Part shown: in pieces, positions 49,320-59,377 of the stretch
How the letters are laid out: each line of letters starts with the position of its first letter
Position numbering within the stretch: position 1 is the stretch's first letter
Assembly (NCBI RefSeq): GCF_000820005.1
Contig: NZ_CDBL01000067.1
Location: 1-64,000, forward strand
Length of the DNA stretch: 64,000 nucleotides
Origin: Aeromonas piscicola
Lineage (GTDB): Bacteria > Pseudomonadota > Gammaproteobacteria > Enterobacterales > Aeromonadaceae
Direction: 5' to 3'
Notes under the pieces: model-generated
Seen by the model: the letters and a program-made list of their open reading frames with translations, nothing else
Told to the model about the DNA's origin: nothing
Database searches by the model: none
Made by a program: the position numbers and the translations under genes

Positions 49320-49577
49320 ATCCGGTGAAGGCTGGGCTTGAATGTTATGTTGTATCAATCAGTTATCTGCAAAGACCAATCGAATGAACCCCGGGTTTGC
49401 GCTGGCGGCAAGGGGGGGACGATCCTTGGTGGTTTGCGCTCATGGGGCTAGAATAGCCTGTCAAATCCGGGCATCAGCAGGTAAAATACGCCCCCTTGCG
49501 ACGCCTGACGTCCGCCATTGCCCGCCGCTCGTTCCATAGCAAGCCAGCGCCCGCAGCCCCTACAGAGAGTAACGGAT
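49320..49577. other. Intergenic region before the RbgA-type GTPase
   Basis: No ORF is supported outside the upstream frame of the GTPase. The sequence around 49340-49380 is AT-rich and may hold the divergent promoters. Confidence 0.45.
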
Positions 49578-50528
49578 ATGTCCATCAACTGGTTCCCCGG
49601 CCACATGCACAAGGCCCGCAAAGAGATTGCCGAGGTCATGCCCCAGGTCGATGTCATCATAGAGATGCTCGATGCCCGCATCCCCTTCTCCAGCGAAAAC
49701 CCGCTGGTGCCCGAGTTGCGCGGTGATACCCCTGTTATCAAGGTGCTGAACAAGGCCGATCTCGCCGACCCCGAGATCACGGCGCTGTGGGTGGCCCACA
49801 TGGAAAAGGAGAAGGGGATCAAGGCGCTGCCGCTGACCCAGCAGGAGCCGGAGAAGATCAAGCAACTGCTGACCCTGTGCCACGAGATGCTGCCGGAGCG
49901 CAACTTTGACCTGCGCGGAGTGCGCGCCATGATCATGGGCATTCCCAACGTGGGCAAATCCACCCTGATCAATACCCTGGCCGGGCGCATCATCGCCAAG
50001 ACTGGCAACGAGGCGGGGGTAACCAAGTCCCAGCAGCGGATCAAGCTCGACAACAACGTCATCCTGACCGATACCCCGGGTTTCTTGTGGCCCAAGCTCA
50101 ACCCGCCCTCCTGCGGCTATCGGCTGGCGATCACCGCTGCCATCAAGGACACGGTATTCGACTACGCCGACATCGCCATGTTTGCCGCCGATTACTTCAT
50201 CAAGGCCTATCCGGAGCGTGTCAAGGCGCGCTACCAGATAACTGATCTGCCGGAAACCGAGATTGAGTTGCTGGAGCTGATCGCCCGCCAGCGCGCCTTC
50301 ATGCGCAAAGGTGGCCTGGCCGATCTGCACAAGGCGTCCGAGATCCTGGTGAACGAGTTTCGCGCAGGCTTCTTGGGTCGCATCTCGCTGGAAACCCCCG
50401 AGATGGTGAGCGCCGAGATAGTGGCGGCCGAAGAGGATGCGGCGCAGAAGGCCAAGGAGAAGGCCGAACGTGAAGATGAGCGTCAGGCTCGCGCCCGCCG
50501 CAAGTACGCCCGCAAGCGTCAAAAGTAG
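49578..50528 (+). CDS. rbgA: YlqF/RbgA-type circularly permuted GTPase
   Basis: ATG at 49578 (MSINWFPGHMHKARKEIAEV) is chosen; the frame from 49518 has no ribosome site. The motif order is permuted: G4 LNKADLAD (near residue 60) precedes G1 GIPNVGKST (near 128) and G3 DTPGFLWP (near 178). A helical C-terminal tail (EKAEREDERQARARRKYARK) is basic and RNA-binding in type. The family acts in large ribosomal subunit maturation. Confidence 0.9.
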   Translation: MSINWFPGHMHKARKEIAEVMPQVDVIIEMLDARIPFSSENPLVPELRGDTPVIKVLNKADLADPEITALWVAHMEKEKGIKALPLTQQEPEKIKQLLTLCHEMLPERNFDLRGVRAMIMGIPNVGKSTLINTLAGRIIAKTGNEAGVTKSQQRIKLDNNVILTDTPGFLWPKLNPPSCGYRLAITAAIKDTVFDYADIAMFAADYFIKAYPERVKARYQITDLPETEIELLELIARQRAFMRKGGLADLHKASEILVNEFRAGFLGRISLETPEMVSAEIVAAEEDAAQKAKEKAEREDERQARARRKYARKRQK

Positions 50529-50624
50529 GCATCAGTCGTCACTGCGCTGTCGACTGGCGAAGCGTTACCGGACGGCGTCAAACCATCCGGATGGGCCAAG
50601 AGAAGATCAAAACGAGATAAACAG

Positions 50625-50654
50625 GCAAGAGGTGACCCCGGGGTCGCCTCTTGC
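50625..50654 (+). terminator. Terminator of the GTPase gene
   Basis: GCAAGAGG-t-GACCCCG / GGGTC-g-CCTCTTGC forms a long stem, followed by TTTATGG. Confidence 0.8.
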
Positions 50655-50718
50655 TTTATGGGGTCAGGAAAATGGCTTCAGCCAAGACGATTGCGCGCTG
50701 CCTCAAACGGTGGATATG

Positions 50719-50745
50719 AAGAAGGGGAGCCAGGCTCCCCTTCTT
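50719..50745 (-). terminator. Stem at the end of the DUF2057 gene
   Basis: AAGAAGGGGAGCC and GGCTCCCCTTCTT pair around one central base. On the minus strand it is close to the gene stop (25 bases) but lacks a long T-run. Confidence 0.55.
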
Positions 50746-50770
50746 GCACAAGATGGCATTCAATACGCCA

Positions 50771-51430
50771 TTACTGCTGCTGAATAACCCAGATCTGGAA
50801 GGCTTTGCGGGTTTCTGCATCGGCCTTGTTGTACCAGCTCTGCAGCTGGGTCAGGGCTTCCGGATTGCTCTGTGCTTTGCTCGGTGCAACTTGTACCGGT
50901 GCGCTGGCGGCGGCCATGACGGCAGCGCTGGAGACGGCGACCGTGGCCGGCTGGTTGAAGGCCTTGCCCATGCCCAGCAACTCTTGCTGATAGTCACGGG
51001 TCAGCTGGAAGCCTTCTACTTTCGGCAGCACGAACTGCTCGCTGGCCACGACTTGACCGCTGCTCTTGTCTTTCAGGACCACTTTTTGATCCTTGACGAA
51101 CTGTTTGGCTTCGGTTTCGTTGCGCGGTTTTTTGTAGTCCAGCACCAGTTTTTGGTTGTCGGCGACGGTGAAGTTGATCACCAGCGGCTCTGCGGTCACC
51201 AGCTTGATGTCGCTGCGGCTGGAGTAGTTGCCTTCGAAGGCGACGACCAGCTGATGATCACCCGCCTTGATGGGGAAGGTGTTGGTCTTGTCGAGCAGCT
51301 TGGGATTGATGGACTGACCATCGATCAGCTGGACGATATAAGGGTTGGTGACTTCCAATTGGGCATCGGCCAGGGCACTACCTGCCCACAACAGACCAGC
51401 CAGGGCCGGCACCAGAACAGTCAGTTTCAT
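50771..51430 (-). CDS. DUF2057 family secreted protein (YccT-like)
   Basis: ATG at 51430 has AGGAGAT 6 bases upstream and opens a signal peptide (MKLTVLVPALAGLLWAGSALA). The mature part matches DUF2057: an N-terminal strand YIVQLIDGQSINPKLLDKTN and AGDHQLVVAFEGNYSSRSD, then VLDYKKPRNETEAKQFVKDQ. A Val/Ala-rich linker and an aromatic C-terminus (LQSWYNKADAETRKAFQIWV) follow. YccT is a periplasmic protein of unclear function, linked to curli regulation in enteric bacteria. Confidence 0.83.
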   Translation of the reverse strand: MKLTVLVPALAGLLWAGSALADAQLEVTNPYIVQLIDGQSINPKLLDKTNTFPIKAGDHQLVVAFEGNYSSRSDIKLVTAEPLVINFTVADNQKLVLDYKKPRNETEAKQFVKDQKVVLKDKSSGQVVASEQFVLPKVEGFQLTRDYQQELLGMGKAFNQPATVAVSSAAVMAAASAPVQVAPSKAQSNPEALTQLQSWYNKADAETRKAFQIWVIQQQ

Positions 51431-51604
51431 TTCATCTCCTTGAACAGTCAGGCGAGTGCCCACTGAAAAACAGGGGCTCATTTTTACAGGTTTGCCCAAG
51501 GGCAGCAATAGGCGTTTATGACGCCATGGATTGGCCCGGCTGCCCATCTTTCTATCAAAAGGGGTATGTGCCAGTCGGCCCTGCTCCCGCCGGGTGTCAG
51601 AACC

Positions 51605-53677
51605 CTATTCAATCCGGCGGCTGAACGGCGGCAAGGCATCGAGCAGTCCCTTGCCGTAGCGCTTGGTCAGCAGACGCCGGTCGAGTATGGTGACCCGGCC
51701 CCTGTCTGCTTCCTTGCGAATGAGGCGACCGCAGGCCTGAATGAGCTTGCGGGAAGCTTCCGGCACCGTCAGCTGCAGGAATGGATTGCCGCCCCGTTTC
51801 TCGACCCACTCGGCGGTGGCCTCTTCCACCGGCGAGTTGGGCACCGCGAAGGGCAGCTTGGTGATCACCAGATTGGTGAGGTAGTGGCCGGGCAGGTCCA
51901 GCCCCTCCGAGAAGCTGCCGGTGCCAAACAGTATGCTGGCCTGGCCACCGTCGCACTTTTGCTTGTGCAGGGTGAGCAGGGCATTGCGGGAGGCTTCTCC
52001 CTGCACCAGCAAGGAGAGCCCCTTGGCTCGTAGCCCCACCGCCACCTCGTTCATCTGCCGGTAGGAGGAGAAGAGCACCAGGCTCGCCTCCTTGCCAGCC
52101 AGCAGGCGGGGCAGGGCACTGATGAGCTCCTGGGTGAAGGCGGGGGAGCTGGGCTCATGCTCCATCTTGGGTAGATAGAGCTCGGCTTTCTGATAGTCAA
52201 ACGGGGAGCGCAGACGCAGATAACGGGTGCCGTCGTGCTCTTTCAGCCCGACTTGGTGACGAAAATAGCTGAACGAAGAGAGGGCTGTGAGGGTGGCTGA
52301 TACCAGCACGGCACCCAGACACCTGGACCAGAGCCACTCTTCCAGCAGATAACCCACCTCGATGGGAGAGGCGTGCAACCAGATGTCGCCGTCGTCGCTC
52401 TTGGCCATCCAGCGTGCGAGCGGTGTCTTGCCCTCGGGCACATGGCGTCCCAGCATCTCCCACAAGGCGCAGAAACTCTCCAGCCGCTGCAGGTGAAAAC
52501 CGGTTTCCGCCAACAGTGGCTCGGCCTCCTTGCGACGGATCTCGCCATCTTTCAGCGCTTCACCGATGGCTCCCTGCATTCGATCCAGTGCCCGCAACGC
52601 TTTCTTGCTCGCCTCTTTCAGGTTTTCCGCCAGCATGGGCAGGGGGTCTGGCAGCACGCCTTCGGCGAATCGATAGTGTGCCTCGTCATTGAACAGCCGA
52701 TCGTTGGCGCTGAGCCACTGCTCCAGCGCCTTCAGATCCGGTTGCAGAGAGGCCAGCGCATCCTGCAGCTTCAACTGCGGGTCGAGCAAGCTGTCCTTGT
52801 TCAGTGTCCTGGCCAGCTTGCCGGCACTCTGTACCAGCTTCTCTAGCCAGCGACGGGAGCCCTTGACGCTGGCCGAGGCGGCGCCGTGATCCCGGGCTAT
52901 GGTGGGCAGGTGATGAGCCTCGTCCAGCACATAGAGACACTCATCGGGGGGCGGTAATATGATGCCTCCACCCATGGTGAGATCAGAGAGCAACAGGGCA
53001 TGGTTCACCACCAGCACATCGGCGGCATCCATGTCGTTGCGGGCGCGGTGGAAGGGGCAGTGCTGATGATGGCTCAGCGCCTTGTTGCAGGTGTGGCGGT
53101 CGGCAGCGATGCGATCCCAGCACAGATCCGGGATGGGTTTGGGCCAGTTGTCCCGGTCGCCATCCCATTTCCCGTCCGTATAGGCCTGCCAAAGCGCCTG
53201 ATAGCGCTCCTTGTCAGAATCTGACGGCTTGTGTTTGCTTAAGCTACCGAAATCGAGCTCGAAGTTGGCCATCTCGGTGCCGCTTGCCGCTTGTTCAAGC
53301 AGATGTTCGCAGCAGTAACGCTGACGCCCCTTGACCAGCATGAAACGAAACGGCAGCTCACTGTGGCGGTGATAAAAGGGCAGGTCCTTGTGGATCAGTT
53401 GCTCCTGCAACGCGACGGTAGCGGTGGAGATCACCAGCTTCTTCTGGGTCAGGCGAGCCACCGGGATGGCACCCTGGGCATAGGAGAGAGATTTGCCGAT
53501 GCCGGTGCCGGCCTCCGCCACCAGGATGCGACGCTGCTTGTCATATTCCCCTGTCAGAGTCTTGGCTATCTCCGCCACCAGAAAATTCTGCTCCTTGCGC
53601 GGCACAAAACCGGGTAAACCATCGGCGATTTGACGATAGGTATTGCGAATGGCGGCTTTGAGGCGGGTAGACAGCAT
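51605..53677 (-). CDS. dinG: ATP-dependent DNA helicase DinG
   Basis: ATG at 53677 (MLSTRLKAAIRNTYRQIADG) gives 690 residues, close to E. coli DinG (716). Walker A is EAGTGIGKS, the DEAH box VLDEAHHL, and four iron-sulphur cysteines lie in YCCEHL, LCWDR, TCNKA and CPFH between them. The C-terminal helicase half holds ASILFGTGSFSEGLDLPG and ACGRLIRKEADRG. DinG unwinds 5'-3' and helps resolve R-loops and G-quadruplexes. In E. coli it is LexA-controlled; no clear SOS box is seen here. Confidence 0.9.
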   Translation of the reverse strand: MLSTRLKAAIRNTYRQIADGLPGFVPRKEQNFLVAEIAKTLTGEYDKQRRILVAEAGTGIGKSLSYAQGAIPVARLTQKKLVISTATVALQEQLIHKDLPFYHRHSELPFRFMLVKGRQRYCCEHLLEQAASGTEMANFELDFGSLSKHKPSDSDKERYQALWQAYTDGKWDGDRDNWPKPIPDLCWDRIAADRHTCNKALSHHQHCPFHRARNDMDAADVLVVNHALLLSDLTMGGGIILPPPDECLYVLDEAHHLPTIARDHGAASASVKGSRRWLEKLVQSAGKLARTLNKDSLLDPQLKLQDALASLQPDLKALEQWLSANDRLFNDEAHYRFAEGVLPDPLPMLAENLKEASKKALRALDRMQGAIGEALKDGEIRRKEAEPLLAETGFHLQRLESFCALWEMLGRHVPEGKTPLARWMAKSDDGDIWLHASPIEVGYLLEEWLWSRCLGAVLVSATLTALSSFSYFRHQVGLKEHDGTRYLRLRSPFDYQKAELYLPKMEHEPSSPAFTQELISALPRLLAGKEASLVLFSSYRQMNEVAVGLRAKGLSLLVQGEASRNALLTLHKQKCDGGQASILFGTGSFSEGLDLPGHYLTNLVITKLPFAVPNSPVEEATAEWVEKRGGNPFLQLTVPEASRKLIQACGRLIRKEADRGRVTILDRRLLTKRYGKGLLDALPPFSRRIE

Positions 53678-54059
53678 GAAAGAAAAGACCGTTGCGGGGG
53701 GGCGAAGAAAGACAGGATACCCGTAACTGCCAACCCGGGTCGAGGTATGGTGCAACGCACAGATCAGACCTCTTCTTCTATTTATAGGGCGAACCCTCGC
53801 TACTGTGCGATAAATCACCAATATTGCGCGATAAGGCCAGCCATTATCGCTGTAAACGTTTTCCCAAGAGGGGCAAACAATGTGGGATTCAGGTCACAAA
53901 TTTTCCGCTATGACTATGCTTTTCGTAAAAAGTTCCAAGTTTTTTCATTGCGGATTGGAAAACCCGGTGCTAGTCTCGGCCCCATAGTGATGCAAAGAAC
54001 ATCGCTAACACAGGGAATAACAACAACTTAGTGTTTAATTACAGTAGGCATTGGAAACT
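53678..54059. other. Divergent region between dinG and the porin
   Basis: No ORF is supported. It holds the porin promoter, an AT-rich middle part around 53800-53900 and a leader of about 75 bases with ACAACAACTTAG. OmpR or small-RNA sites could be present but are not identified. Confidence 0.5.
53949..53977 (+). promoter_or_regulatory. Candidate porin promoter
   Basis: TTGCGG (53949-53954), 17-base spacer and TAGTCT (53972-53977). It would give a leader of about 75 bases. Placement is by consensus only. Confidence 0.4.
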
Positions 54060-55115
54060 ATGAAAAAGACAATTCTGGCTATTGCTATCCCGGCTCTGTT
54101 TGCATCCGCCGCTAACGCTGCAGTGATCTATGACAAAGACGGTACCACTTTTGACGTATACGGCCGTGTACAGGCTAACTACTACGGTGACACCAACGAA
54201 GCTGACTCTACCGCTGCTTCTGGTTACAAAGATGTTGATGGTGAGCTGAAAGGTTCTTCCCGTCTGGGTTGGTCCGGCAAGATTGCTCTGAACAACACCT
54301 GGTCCGGTATCGCCAAGACCGAGTGGCAAGTTTCTGCTGAAAACTCCGCCAACAAGTTTGACTCCCGTCACATCTACGTTGGTTTCGATGGCACCCAGTA
54401 CGGCAAGGTTATCTTCGGTCAGACCGATACCGCCTTCTACGACGTACTGGAGCCGACCGATATCTTCAACGAGTGGGGCAGCGAAGGTAACTTCTATGAC
54501 GGTCGTCAAGAAGGCCAGGTCATCTACTCCAACGCCATCGGCGGTTTCAAGGGCAAAGTGTCCTATCAAACCAACGATGACCAAGCTGTGAAAGTGGCAG
54601 ACGTTGCTGGTGGCATCAAGACTACTGTTTTCCCGGACGTGAAGCGTAAGTATGCTTATGCTGCTGCTGTCGGTTATGACTTCGACTTCGGCCTGGGCTT
54701 CAACGGTGGTTATGCTTACTCCGACCTGGAAGGCAAAACCACAGACGCTAGCGGCAAGAAATCCGAGTGGGCGCTGGGCGCACACTACGCCATCAACGGC
54801 TTCAACTTCGCCGGTGTTTACACCCAGGCTGAAGTGAAGAACGACACCACTGGCTACAAAGATGAAGGCCGTGGTTACGAACTGGCTGCTACCTACAACG
54901 TTGATGCCTGGACCTTCCTGGCCGGCTACAACTTCAAAGAAGGTAAAGAGAATGCCAACCTGAGCGGTTCTTCCTACGAAGACCTGATGGATGCCACTCT
55001 GCTGGGCGTACAGTACTCCTTCACTTCCAAGCTGAAAGCCTACACCGAATACAAAATCAACGGTGTTAGCGGCAAGGATGACGACTTCACTGTTGCCCTG
55101 CAATACAACTTCTAA
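54060..55115 (+). CDS. General diffusion porin (OmpF/OmpC type)
   Basis: The product is a 351-residue precursor from ATG at 54060, with signal peptide (MKKTILAIAIPALFASAANA). The mature part has the classical sequence of 16-stranded gammaproteobacterial porins: TTFDVYGRVQANYYGD, LGWSGKIALNNTWSGIAKTE, YVGFDGTQYGKVIFGQTDTA, the L3 loop region EPTDIFNEWGS and the C-terminal Phe (VALQYNF). Codon use is strongly biased (highly expressed gene). It resembles the main porin of Aeromonas. Confidence 0.92.
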   Translation: MKKTILAIAIPALFASAANAAVIYDKDGTTFDVYGRVQANYYGDTNEADSTAASGYKDVDGELKGSSRLGWSGKIALNNTWSGIAKTEWQVSAENSANKFDSRHIYVGFDGTQYGKVIFGQTDTAFYDVLEPTDIFNEWGSEGNFYDGRQEGQVIYSNAIGGFKGKVSYQTNDDQAVKVADVAGGIKTTVFPDVKRKYAYAAAVGYDFDFGLGFNGGYAYSDLEGKTTDASGKKSEWALGAHYAINGFNFAGVYTQAEVKNDTTGYKDEGRGYELAATYNVDAWTFLAGYNFKEGKENANLSGSSYEDLMDATLLGVQYSFTSKLKAYTEYKINGVSGKDDDFTVALQYNF

Positions 55116-55143
55116 TCCAGTCTTAGCACTGATTTAGTTGATA

Positions 55144-55169
55144 AACGGCCAAGCTTGCTTGGCCGTTTT
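55144..55169 (+). terminator. Porin gene terminator
   Basis: AACGGCCAAGC-TT-GCTTGGCCGTT followed by TTGTTTT. Strong rho-independent signal. Confidence 0.9.
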
Positions 55170-55347
55170 GTTTTATCTGCTGCCTGTCATTTCATTGCCC
55201 GCTTTCGCCCGCGTTAATCACTTCCCTTTGACCTCTTTGGCCTGCGCCAGCTCACGTTGTCTCTTTTTTATCCTTGGCTCTTCGTCAGTGAATCGCTAGA
55301 TTATTCAACTCGTTGAAGGATGTTCGACAAACAGGGAAGGATGACGC

Positions 55348-56289
55348 TTGATTGACTTCAGTCACCCGCAATGGCGGGAACTGGCCCGCCAGCTACTGGA
55401 TCACTCCCCCCTGGTGATCCGGGCTCGCCAGTATCTGCCGCTGGTGGGTCTGCTCAAGGACAACCAGTTGCTGCTCGCCCTTGGCAATCACAGCTATGAG
55501 CTGACCCCGGCCGGCCGGCGCTATCTGACCCGCGAGCTGATGCTGGCCGAGATAGCAACGGCCCCGCCGGCGCCGGAAGAGTGGCTGCAGGCCCATGGCT
55601 GGCAGCTTGGTGAGCGGGTCAACGAGCGGGTACTGGCGGCGCTCTATCGCAAACCGGAGGCAACCTTCAGCCCCAACGAGCAGATCGATTTCGAGGACAA
55701 GGGCATTCGACTCTGCACCGATCAGCTGCTGCGCTTGCGTGCGCCACAACCCTTCAGCCTGTTTTTCAGCGGTGGCACCCTGCTCGATGCGGCCCCCTGG
55801 TTGCAGGCGCTGGGGGAGCTGGCCTTGCCTGAGCGTACCCTGGCCGGGCTTGGCAAGATCCTGTGGGGAGAGGGGAATATCGAGCGGGTGATCACCACCG
55901 ACAGCGTCGGTGCCTTTGCCGAGCTGGCGCTCTGTGCCGGCTCCCTGCTGGTATGGGCGCCCACGACGGCGCAAGTCGCCTTGCAACAGGTCGTGGCCGC
56001 CCTGCCGCCCAATGTACAGTGGAGCCACCTCACCTCACTCGATCCCGCCGGTGTGGATCGGACACTGGCGCTGGCCCAGCGGCTGGGCCGTCCGGCCAGC
56101 TGGTGGCTGCCAACCGCCTTCTCCCCCATAGTGTCGGCCTATGCCCAGCCGTTGGGTGATGGCCGCCCCTGGGAACCGAGCCGGATCCCCAAGTCATTGT
56201 TAGCAGTTTGTAGCGGTTTGGTTGAGTCCAATGGTGGCTTGTCCGCCGAGGTGTGCGCGCTGGCGCCAGAGTGGCATGCGGTCGGTTGA
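55348..56289 (+). CDS. Unrecognised protein with possible degenerate TOPRIM/JetD-like region (TTG start)
   Basis: A 313-residue protein starting at TTG (AAGGA 8 bases upstream); the nearby ATG at 55341 is in another frame and hits a stop. Residues 1-120 look like a winged-helix pair (FSHPQWRELARQLLDHSPLV). The C-terminal third has TTDSVGAFAELALCAGSLLVW and SHLTSLDPAGVDRTLALAQR, which recall the vENxxxF and GDxDxxG motifs of Wadjet JetD/DUF2220 TOPRIM domains, but key acidic residues are altered. It is alone, with no SMC-like neighbours. Function unknown. Confidence 0.6.
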   Translation: MIDFSHPQWRELARQLLDHSPLVIRARQYLPLVGLLKDNQLLLALGNHSYELTPAGRRYLTRELMLAEIATAPPAPEEWLQAHGWQLGERVNERVLAALYRKPEATFSPNEQIDFEDKGIRLCTDQLLRLRAPQPFSLFFSGGTLLDAAPWLQALGELALPERTLAGLGKILWGEGNIERVITTDSVGAFAELALCAGSLLVWAPTTAQVALQQVVAALPPNVQWSHLTSLDPAGVDRTLALAQRLGRPASWWLPTAFSPIVSAYAQPLGDGRPWEPSRIPKSLLAVCSGLVESNGGLSAEVCALAPEWHAVG

Positions 56290-56448
56290 TATTGCCGCAG
56301 ATGTCGTTGAGAAAGCGGTTTTCCCCCATTGAGCACGATGATATAAAGAGTTGACGAAGCGCTCGCCAAATGGGCGCGTTCGTGTGTCACAGACGGTTTG
56401 CCGACACGCTTTGCCACCCAACGAACTCAACGGAATACAGGGAATACC

Positions 56449-57639
56449 ATGTTTGAAAAGGTTGTTGCCGCCCCAGCGGATCCGATCCTGGGCCTGACCG
56501 AAGCCTTCCGCGCTGACTCTCGCAGCCACAAGATCAATCTGGGGGTCGGGATCTACAAGGATGAGACCGGTGCCACCCCTATCCTTCACTGCGTCAAGAA
56601 AGCCGAGCAGAAGCTGCTCACCGACGAGAAGACCAAGAACTATCTCGGTATTGAAGGCAATATCGAATACGGCCGCATAGTGCAGCAACTGCTGTTCGGG
56701 CAGGACTCCGCCTTGATCACCAGCGGCCGTGCCAAGACAGCCCAGGCGCCGGGCGGTACCGGTGCCCTGCGCATCGCCGCCGAGTTCGTGGTGCGCAACG
56801 GGCTGGCCAAGACCATCTGGATCTCCGATCCCACCTGGGCCAACCACGTCAGCGTGTTCCAGGCCGCGGGCCTGACCGTCAAGTGGTACAAGTACTACGA
56901 CGCCGCCACCAAGGGGCTCGACTTTGCCGCCATGCAGGCGTCGCTCAGTGACGTACAGGCTGGTGAGCTGGTGCTGCTGCACGGCTGCTGCCACAACCCG
57001 ACCGGTATCGACCCCAGCGCTGAGCAGTGGCGCGCCCTGGCCAAACAGAGTGCCGCCACTGGCTGGCTGCCGCTGTTTGACTTTGCCTATCAGGGTTTTG
57101 CCCGTGGTATCGAAGAGGATGCCGAGGGCCTTCGCATCTTCGCCGAGTGCCACGACGAGCTGCTGGTGGCGAGCTCTTTCTCCAAAAACTTCGGCCTCTA
57201 CAACGAGCGGGTCGGTGCTTTTACCTTGGTGAGCGCTACCAAGGCAATCGCCGACGTGGCCTTCACCCAGGTCAAGACCGTCATCCGTGCCAACTACTCC
57301 AACCCGCCGTCACACGGCGCTGCCGTGGTGACCACCATCGTCAGTGACCCGGCCCTCTATGCCGAGTGGGTTGAAGAAGTGGCGGCCATGCGGGTGCGCA
57401 TTCGCGAGATGCGCGAGCTGCTGGTGGAGAAGCTGGCTGCCCTCGGTGTGAGCCAGGATTTCAGCTTCATCCGCGAGCAGAACGGCATGTTCTCCTTCTC
57501 CGGTCTCTCCAAGGATCAGGTGGAGCGCCTCAAGAGCGAGTTTGCCATCTACATCGTCGGTTCAGGCCGGATCAGCGTGGCCGGGATCACCCGTACCAAC
57601 ATAGATCCCCTGTGTGACGCCATCGCCAAGGTATTGTGA
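56449..57639 (+). CDS. aspC: Aspartate/aromatic aminotransferase (AspC/TyrB)
   Basis: ATG at 56449 ([20 protein letters not shown]) gives 397 residues, colinear with E. coli AspC (396). The PLP lysine is Lys246 in [15 protein letters not shown], with [13 protein letters not shown] and [10 protein letters not shown] as further landmarks. It transfers amino groups between aspartate or aromatic amino acids and 2-oxoglutarate. AspC and TyrB are hard to tell apart by eye; AspC is slightly preferred. Confidence 0.88.
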   Translation: MFEKVVAAPADPILGLTEAFRADSRSHKINLGVGIYKDETGATPILHCVKKAEQKLLTDEKTKNYLGIEGNIEYGRIVQQLLFGQDSALITSGRAKTAQAPGGTGALRIAAEFVVRNGLAKTIWISDPTWANHVSVFQAAGLTVKWYKYYDAATKGLDFAAMQASLSDVQAGELVLLHGCCHNPTGIDPSAEQWRALAKQSAATGWLPLFDFAYQGFARGIEEDAEGLRIFAECHDELLVASSFSKNFGLYNERVGAFTLVSATKAIADVAFTQVKTVIRANYSNPPSHGAAVVTTIVSDPALYAEWVEEVAAMRVRIREMRELLVEKLAALGVSQDFSFIREQNGMFSFSGLSKDQVERLKSEFAIYIVGSGRISVAGITRTNIDPLCDAIAKVL

Positions 57640-57691
57640 TGCTCCAGCCGTGATGGCTGAGTGTTTGCGTAGGTGATGTTGCCAGAGCAGT

Positions 57692-57726
57692 AAAAAGCCC
57701 GCCGGGGAGACCCGGCGGGCTTTTTT
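57692..57726. terminator. Bidirectional terminator between aspC and yjgR
   Basis: AAAAAGCCCGCCGGG-GAGA-CCCGGCGGGCTTTTTT: a long GC stem with A and T tracts on both sides. Confidence 0.92.
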
Positions 57727-57748
57727 GTATCCCTGTATTACGGCTGCG

Positions 57749-59248
57749 TCAACGGCGTCGCTTGTTGCCGCCCAGCAGGGAGCCGAGTACGCCGCGTACC
57801 AGCTGGCGCCCCACCTCGTTGCCAATGGTACGAGCCACGCTCTTGGCGGCGGTCTGCACTATCCCATCGTGCTGGCCACCGCGCGGGCCTGTACGGCCAA
57901 ACAAGATGCCATTGAGAGTATCGAGCAGACCACCTTCGGCGTAGGTCTTGGCTTCGCCAGCCGGTGTGGCGGCAGCCTTGCCATCATTGAGTCGCTCGAA
58001 GGCCGATTCGCGATCCTCGCGGGTCTCGTATCTGCCGTAGAGCAGGGATCCCCGGATCAGTGCCAGCCGCTCGGCCTCGCTCAAGGGCCCGATACGGCTG
58101 GCGGGTGGTGCTATGAAGGCGCGCTCCACCACGTTCGGGCGTCCCTTCTCATCGAGCAGTGACACCAGGGCCTCGCCCACCCCGAGCTCGGTAATGACGC
58201 CGGCCGCATCGAAGGCCGGGTTGGCGCGCAATGTATTGGCGGCGATCCGTACCGCCTTCTGATCGCTCGGGGTGAAGGCGCGCAGCGCGTGTTGTACCCG
58301 GTTGCCGAGCTGCCCCAGCACGCTGTCGGGAATATCGGCCGGGCTCTGGGTCACGAAATAGACACCGACCCCTTTCGAGCGGATGAGGCGCACCACCAGT
58401 TCAATTTTTTCCAGCAGCGCCCTGGGTGCATCGTTGAACAACAGATGGGCCTCGTCGAAGAAGAACACCAGCACAGGCTTGTCCGGGTCGCCTACCTCGG
58501 GCAGTTGCTCGAACAGCTCCGACAACAGCCAGAGCAGGAAGCAGGCATAGAGCCGGCTGGACTGGGTCAGTTTGCTCGCCGCCAGCACATTGATGTGGCC
58601 GTGACCGGCTTCGTCAGTCTGCAACAGATCCTGGATATCCAGCATGGGCTCGCCGAAGAAGTGATCGCCCCCCGCGCTCTCCAGGGTGAGCAGGTTGCGC
58701 AGGATGGCGCCGATAGAGGCGGTCGACACATTGCCATAGCGGGTGGTCAGGGATTTGGCGTTCTCCCCGGCAAATTGCACCATGGCGCGCAGATCTTTCA
58801 GATCGAGCAGCAGGCCCTCCTCGTCCGCCACCCTGAACACCAGCTCCAGCACCCCGCTCTGGGTATCGTTGAGGCCGAGCAATCGGGCCAGCAGCAAGGG
58901 ACCCATATCGGAGACAGTTGCTCGCACCGGGTGCCCATGCTCGGCGAACAGATCCCAGAAGAGGGTCGGGCTGGCGGTAAAGGTGGGGGCTGGTATGGCG
59001 AGCTGGGCCAGACGGGCGTCCAGCTTGCTGGATGGGGTGCCGGCGGCACCCAGTCCACTCAAATCCCCCTTCACATCCGCCAGAAAGACCGGCACCCCGA
59101 GGCGGGAGAAGCCCTCTGCCAGCACCTGCAGGGTGACGGTTTTGCCCGTGCCGGTGGCGCCCGTAATGAGGCCGTGGCGATTGGCCATGGCGGGCAGCAG
59201 GGAGAGGGGTTGGCCATTGGCATAGGCCAGCGTCAGCGGTTCTGTCAT
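57749..59248 (-). CDS. yjgR: DUF853 / HerA-like ATPase (YjgR)
   Basis: ATG at 59248 has AAGGAGCGC 7 bases upstream and gives 499 residues. Walker A is [10 protein letters not shown] (about residues 28-37), Walker [15 protein letters not shown], with arginine-finger style [20 protein letters not shown]. These are the marks of the DUF853 (YjgR) group of HerA/FtsK-like ATPases. C-terminal segment is Gly/Ala-rich and ends LLGGNKRRR. The role in vivo is not established. Confidence 0.87.
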   Translation of the reverse strand: MTEPLTLAYANGQPLSLLPAMANRHGLITGATGTGKTVTLQVLAEGFSRLGVPVFLADVKGDLSGLGAAGTPSSKLDARLAQLAIPAPTFTASPTLFWDLFAEHGHPVRATVSDMGPLLLARLLGLNDTQSGVLELVFRVADEEGLLLDLKDLRAMVQFAGENAKSLTTRYGNVSTASIGAILRNLLTLESAGGDHFFGEPMLDIQDLLQTDEAGHGHINVLAASKLTQSSRLYACFLLWLLSELFEQLPEVGDPDKPVLVFFFDEAHLLFNDAPRALLEKIELVVRLIRSKGVGVYFVTQSPADIPDSVLGQLGNRVQHALRAFTPSDQKAVRIAANTLRANPAFDAAGVITELGVGEALVSLLDEKGRPNVVERAFIAPPASRIGPLSEAERLALIRGSLLYGRYETREDRESAFERLNDGKAAATPAGEAKTYAEGGLLDTLNGILFGRTGPRGGQHDGIVQTAAKSVARTIGNEVGRQLVRGVLGSLLGGNKRRR

Positions 59249-59377
59249 GGTGCGCTCCTTGTCCTGGCAGGTGGCATGCAGCAGATATCTACAAGGAGTG
59301 TGGCGGCAGAGCCAAATGATGGCAAGAGAGGGGGAAATCACCTTGCCAGAACAAGGGCTGTTCTGACAAGGTGCCGA

